9,143 nucleotides of DNA from Fusobacteriota bacterium. Lineage in GTDB: Bacteria; Fusobacteriota; Fusobacteriia; Fusobacteriales; Fusobacteriaceae. Where the stretch lies: NCBI GenBank assembly GCA_003973585.1, contig QNYN01000001.1, positions 1-9,143 on the forward strand, written 5' to 3'. Below, one piece after another: positions 6,882 through 9,143 of this stretch. Below the pieces are notes generated by a model. That model searched no databases. It had not been told where the DNA came from and saw nothing but the letters and a program-made list of their open reading frames with translations. The position numbers were made by a program, and so were the translations under genes. How positions within the stretch are numbered: the first letter of the stretch is position 1; the number at the start of each line of letters is the position of its first letter.

Positions 6882-8057
6882 TTATTTATTCAGTTGATAT
6901 TCATTCCATAAAGGTGATATCATTCTTAATTTTTCTATTACCTTTGGTACTTCTTCTAATACATATTCTATTTCTTCACGAGTATTATATTTTCCTAAAG
7001 AAAATCTAATTGTTCCATGAGCATCTACAACCTCTAATCCCATAGCTAATAACACATGAGAAGCTTCTAAATCTGCTGAAGAACATGCTGATCCTGAACT
7101 TACTGCAATTCCTTTATAGTCTAAACCTAATAAAATTGATTCTCCTTCTAAATATTTAAAACTTATACTAGAAGTTCCAGGTAATCTATTTGCATCTTTT
7201 CCATTTATTTTTATCTCAGGTATTCTTTTTACCATTTCACTTTCAAAGAAATCCCTTAATTCCGTTTCTTTTTTTATATTTTCTTCCATATTAGTGGTAG
7301 CTAATTTTAAAGCTGTTGCCATTCCAACAATTCCAGGTAAATTACTTGTTCCAGGTCGGATTTTTCTTTCTTGTCCTCCACCTGTTATAACTTTCCCTAT
7401 TCTAACTCCATTTCTTATATATAATCCTGCTATTCCTTTAGGTCCATTAAATTTATGTCCAGAGAAAGTCATTAAGTCTACTCCTAATTCCTTTGGATAT
7501 ACAGGTATTTTTCCCATTGTTTGAACAGCATCTGTATGAAATATTATTTTATTTTCTTTTGTAATTTTAGCTATTTCTTCTATAGGTTGAATTACTCCAG
7601 TTTCATTATTAGCATGCATTAATGTTACTAATATTGTTTCCCTTTTGATAGCTTTTTTTAATTCTTCTACTTTTATTACACCATTTTCATCTACAGGAAG
7701 ATAAGTTACTTCAAATCCTTCCCTTTCTAAATCTTCACAAGTGTTTTTAACTCCTGGATGCTCTATTGCACTAGTTATTATATGGTTTCCTCTTCTTTTA
7801 TATGCTCTAGCTATTCCTCTAACAGCTAGATTATTCCCTTCTACTCCTGTTCCAACAAAAATTAATTCTGACTTTTCTATTTTTAAAATTTCTGCTATTG
7901 TTTTTCTTGCTAAATCTAAAGCTTTTCCAGCTTCTTGTCCAAAACTATGCATACTGTGAGCATTTCCATAAACCTCACTAAAGTAAGGCAACATAGCTTC
8001 TAATACTTTTTCATCTGTTTTAGTTGTTGCATTATTATCTAAATACACTCTTCTCAT
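6882..8057 (-). CDS. nifS: Cysteine desulfurase, NifS/IscS type
   Basis: This PLP enzyme converts cysteine to alanine and holds the released sulfur as a persulfide for the NifU scaffold. At 391 residues it is full length. YLDNNATT opens the protein. His100 stacks on the cofactor, Asp176 and Gln179 contact the PLP ring, and Lys202 in SGHKFNGPKG forms the Schiff base. The mobile catalytic Cys325 is in SSGSACSSADLEASHVLLAMGL. All line up with E. coli IscS at a constant offset. One oddity is FVGTGVEGNN (67-76), where most family members have an ATE/GTE phosphate-binding turn, so Val72 replaces the usual Thr. AAGGGG at about 8065-8070 serves the ATG. A strong promoter lies at 8085-8113, and the gene is co-transcribed with nifU. 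Class I assignment is clear, and the NifS versus IscS name is convention. Confidence 0.97.
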   Translation of the reverse strand: MRRVYLDNNATTKTDEKVLEAMLPYFSEVYGNAHSMHSFGQEAGKALDLARKTIAEILKIEKSELIFVGTGVEGNNLAVRGIARAYKRRGNHIITSAIEHPGVKNTCEDLEREGFEVTYLPVDENGVIKVEELKKAIKRETILVTLMHANNETGVIQPIEEIAKITKENKIIFHTDAVQTMGKIPVYPKELGVDLMTFSGHKFNGPKGIAGLYIRNGVRIGKVITGGGQERKIRPGTSNLPGIVGMATALKLATTNMEENIKKETELRDFFESEMVKRIPEIKINGKDANRLPGTSSISFKYLEGESILLGLDYKGIAVSSGSACSSADLEASHVLLAMGLEVVDAHGTIRFSLGKYNTREEIEYVLEEVPKVIEKLRMISPLWNEYQLNK

Positions 8058-8084
8058 AGCTTCACCCCTTATTATATATACATT

Positions 8085-8113
8085 ATATTATCATTGTTTA
8101 GCTCTTATGTCAA
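8085..8113 (-). promoter_or_regulatory. Strong promoter of nifS-nifU
   Basis: On the minus strand the -35 is a perfect TTGACA (8108-8113) and the -10 is TAATAT (8085-8090), 17 bases apart. The -10 is preceded by TGA, giving an extended -10 as well. Transcription would start near 8078 with a leader of about 20 bases. This is among the best promoters in the window, so the Fe-S unit need not depend on read-through from nth. Confidence 0.78.
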
Positions 8114-8130
8114 TATAATCATTGGTAAAC

Positions 8131-8150
8131 CAAAGTTTTGATAGTCAAAG
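8131..8150 (-). promoter_or_regulatory. Candidate operator: TTTG/CAAA repeats upstream of the nifS promoter
   Basis: The minus strand holds the palindrome TTTGA-CTA-TCAAA (8137-8149) overlapping a second TCAAAAC-TTTG half, with AAACC/GGTTT flanks at 8127-8131 and 8150-8154. It sits about 20-40 bases upstream of the -35. It does not match the E. coli IscR type 1 consensus. It may be a binding site for an activator or repressor of Fe-S assembly, or only the poorly structured tail of nth. There is no convincing terminator for nth here. Confidence 0.25.
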
Positions 8151-8179
8151 GTTTGTAGTGCTTAATTTATTTGGTAAAG

Positions 8180-8854
8180 TTATAATTTTTCTAAAATAAC
8201 TCCTTGTTTTTTTAATTTTTTTCTTCCAAAATTACAATAAATATTAATTTCACATTCCTTACATTTAGGTCTTCTAGCTATACAAATATCCCTTCCTTGA
8301 AGGATTAAATAATGAGAAATATCGATCCAATATTTTTTAGGAACTATTTTCATCAATTCCCTCTCTATTATTATAGGATTATCACTTTTTACTAATCCTA
8401 TTAAATTAACTAGCCTTTTTACATGGGTATCTACAGTTATTCCTTCGGCTATTCCCCATATTTCTCCCCTTACAACATTTGCAGTTTTTCTTCCTACACC
8501 TGCTAGATCTACTAATTTATCCATCTCTTTTGGAACTTCTCCATTATATTTTTCCAAAAGTATTTCACTAGTTTTTTTTATATTTTTTGCTTTATTTTTA
8601 TAAAAACCTGTACTTTTTACTAATTTCTCTATTTCTTCTAATTCCATATTAGCAAATTGTTCTGGTGTATTTATCTTTTTCTTATTAAACATTTCTTCTG
8701 TTACAATATTTACCCTTTTATCAGTACATTGAGCTGACAAGCTCACAGCTACCAATAGCTCAAATGGTGTTTCATAATTTAAAGCACACTTTGGGTTTCC
8801 AAATTTTTCATGCAATATTTCTATTATTTTTTTTATCTTTTGTTTTTTAGTCAT
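8180..8854 (-). CDS. nth: Endonuclease III (DNA glycosylase/AP lyase) with 4Fe-4S cluster
   Basis: This base-excision repair enzyme removes oxidised pyrimidines and cleaves the resulting abasic site. Counting from the ATG at 8852-8854 (224 residues), the helix-hairpin-helix is LVDLAGVGRKTANVV with catalytic Lys123. The essential Asp142 is in TVDTHVKRL. The cluster loop near the C-terminus is Cys191-x6-Cys198-x2-Cys201-x5-Cys207, an intact 4Fe-4S site. LSAQCTDKRVN near residue 40 is also typical. The ATG is chosen because GGTGGGG just upstream is its ribosome site, and a GTG at 8861-8863 that would add three residues lies inside that site. A short basic tail follows the cluster. The nifS-nifU unit that makes such clusters begins 122 bases downstream, a sensible pairing. 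Confidence 0.96.
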   Translation of the reverse strand: MTKKQKIKKIIEILHEKFGNPKCALNYETPFELLVAVSLSAQCTDKRVNIVTEEMFNKKKINTPEQFANMELEEIEKLVKSTGFYKNKAKNIKKTSEILLEKYNGEVPKEMDKLVDLAGVGRKTANVVRGEIWGIAEGITVDTHVKRLVNLIGLVKSDNPIIIERELMKIVPKKYWIDISHYLILQGRDICIARRPKCKECEINIYCNFGRKKLKKQGVILEKL

Positions 8855-8882
8855 AATCCCCACCTATTTTTATAATTATTAT

Positions 8883-8911
8883 TTTATAACATATTTTTTC
8901 ATTTTCTTCAG
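8883..8911 (-). promoter_or_regulatory. Possible promoter of nth
   Basis: On the minus strand TGTTATAAA (8883-8891) is an extended -10. It is preceded at 17 bases by a poor -35, CTGAAG (8906-8911). Its position just after the terminator at 8921-8960 makes it the natural start for nth. The match is modest in a very A/T-rich stretch. Confidence 0.4.
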
Positions 8912-8920
8912 TTTATCATA

Positions 8921-8960
8921 TAAAAGAAAAAAGCCCTACCTCAAAAAATTGAGGCAAGGC
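8921..8960 (-). terminator. Second terminator downstream of the small RNA locus
   Basis: A 10-bp stem pairs 8933-8942 with 8951-8960 around an 8-base loop, followed on the minus strand by TTTTTTCTTTTA. Two stem positions are G-U wobbles in minus-strand RNA but C-A mismatches in plus-strand RNA. The U tract also follows only on the minus side, so this is a minus-strand terminator. It lies between the small RNA and nth and would insulate nth from upstream transcription. Confidence 0.78.
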
Positions 8961-8976
8961 ATAATAATTCAGAAAT

Positions 8977-9007
8977 AAAAAAAACTTACACATGGTAAGT
9001 TTTTTTT
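8977..9007 (-). terminator. Terminator hairpin of the small RNA
   Basis: A perfect 13-bp stem pairs 8977-8989 with 8995-9007 around a 5-base loop. The core is CTTAC/GTAAG with eight A on one side and eight T on the other. On the minus strand it ends in T8, a standard intrinsic terminator form. The symmetry would let it act on the plus strand too, but no plus-strand gene is seen. Confidence 0.7.
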
Positions 9008-9086
9008 ATCAATAATTCAATTGATACATATAGTCTTAAAAAGGGGGGGCTTAAGCTCTATATGGTGTCAAAGTCACCTTTGAACT
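8979..9086 (-). ncRNA. Putative small non-coding RNA of about 110 nt, class not recognised
   Basis: Minus-strand transcription from the promoter at 9093-9121 would start near 9086 and end in the T8 run at 8977-8984. The RNA folds into four consecutive stem-loops. First is a 6-bp stem (9068-9073 with 9078-9083) capped by GUGA, a GNRA tetraloop. Second is a 7-bp CATATAG/CTATATG stem (9027-9033 with 9058-9064), then a small internal loop, a 5-bp CTTAA/TTAAG stem and an 11-base loop holding seven C. Third is a 6-bp TATCAA/TTGATA stem (9007-9012 with 9021-9026). Fourth is the terminator. There is no ORF with a ribosome site. The GNRA loop and the U tails exist only on the minus strand, which supports the direction. 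It does not resemble tRNA, 6S, SRP, tmRNA or any riboswitch I know. A long nth leader is the alternative. Confidence 0.6.
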
Positions 9087-9092
9087 AATATA

Positions 9093-9121
9093 AGTATACT
9101 AAATATTTCTTAAAAAGTCAA
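9093..9121 (-). promoter_or_regulatory. Consensus promoter of the small RNA
   Basis: On the minus strand TTGACT (9116-9121) and TATACT (9093-9098) are spaced by exactly 17 bases, each one base off or close to consensus. Transcription would begin at the A at 9086 or the G at 9085. No coding sequence follows for more than 220 bases, which is what points to an RNA gene or a long leader. Confidence 0.72.
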
Positions 9122-9143
9122 CCTTTTTCAGAACAATTTTTAG

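Noticed and set aside
968..7959. Plus-strand open frames of about 70-80 codons (for example 968-1192, 2027-2236, 3381-3602, 3615-3854, 7294-7524, 7741-7959)
   Set aside because: All lie antisense within clear minus-strand genes, have no ribosome site or promoter, and encode sequences with no recognisable domain.
8127..8154. IscR or Fur binding site upstream of nifS
   Set aside because: The bases do not fit the E. coli IscR type 1 consensus or a Fur box beyond a short half-site. It is kept only as an unnamed repeat.
8058..8179. Terminator for nth
   Set aside because: Only short stems with long loops (AAACC/GGTTT, ACCAAA/TTTGGT) and no following T run, so no terminator is called.
8916..8993. 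Minus-strand 25-codon ORF across the tandem terminators
   Set aside because: Its ATG sits in the loop of the terminator at 8977-9007, has no ribosome site, and the frame simply reads through both hairpins.
9007..9086. Possible mobile-element end or CRISPR repeat because of the inverted repeats and G/C homopolymer
   Set aside because: No transposase, target duplication or repeated unit is present in the window, and promoter plus terminator give a simpler explanation.
9062..9088. Plus-strand 8-codon ORF preceded by the G7 run, which looks like a strong ribosome site
   Set aside because: Spacing from the G run is 12 bases, there is no plus-strand promoter, and the sequence is fully explained by the minus-strand stem-loops.

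Overview
AT-rich bacterial chromosome segment (GC estimated by eye near 30 %) in which every protein gene I can support lies on the minus strand, so transcription runs right to left. Strong AGGAGG-type ribosome sites, consensus sigma-70-like promoters and A/T-rich intrinsic terminators fit a low-GC anaerobe. The minimal nifS-nifU pair of the clostridial type, the gap-pgk pair and the general protein style make me favour Fusobacteriota (Ilyobacter/Propionigenium/Cetobacterium-like). A clostridial relative is the main alternative, and this placement is an impression of about 50 % confidence, not a search result.

Layout in transcription order. At 9121-8921 a consensus promoter, four consecutive stem-loops and two terminators form an apparent small non-coding RNA gene of about 110 nt, with no convincing ORF. 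Next come nth (endonuclease III, an Fe-S DNA repair enzyme), then a strong promoter driving nifS-nifU (cysteine desulfurase and Fe-S scaffold), closed by a clean terminator at 6441-6472. Immediately after it an extended -10 promoter serves dacA (D-Ala-D-Ala carboxypeptidase). A weak hairpin separates dacA from an RluA/RluD-type pseudouridine synthase. A promoter then drives gap and pgk, two consecutive glycolytic steps, with a complete terminator-like hairpin between them. Another terminator follows pgk, and the last gene encodes a secreted Ig-like plus parallel beta-helix protein, closed by a terminator at the left edge.

The window is mostly housekeeping: DNA repair, Fe-S assembly, peptidoglycan trimming, RNA modification and lower glycolysis. 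The nifS-nifU pair probably supplies the cluster needed by the neighbouring Nth, and gap-pgk converts glyceraldehyde-3-phosphate to 3-phosphoglycerate with ATP formation. The points of real interest are the unannotated small RNA locus with a C7 loop and a GNRA-capped hairpin, a Cys-rich C-terminal tail on phosphoglycerate kinase, the terminator within the gap-pgk operon, and the secreted beta-helix protein. I see no mobile elements, CRISPR arrays, tRNA or rRNA genes, and no gene on the plus strand.

The longest stretch without a protein gene is 8855-9143 (289 bases), which holds the nth promoter and the small RNA locus. The other intergenic gaps are about 120 bases or less.
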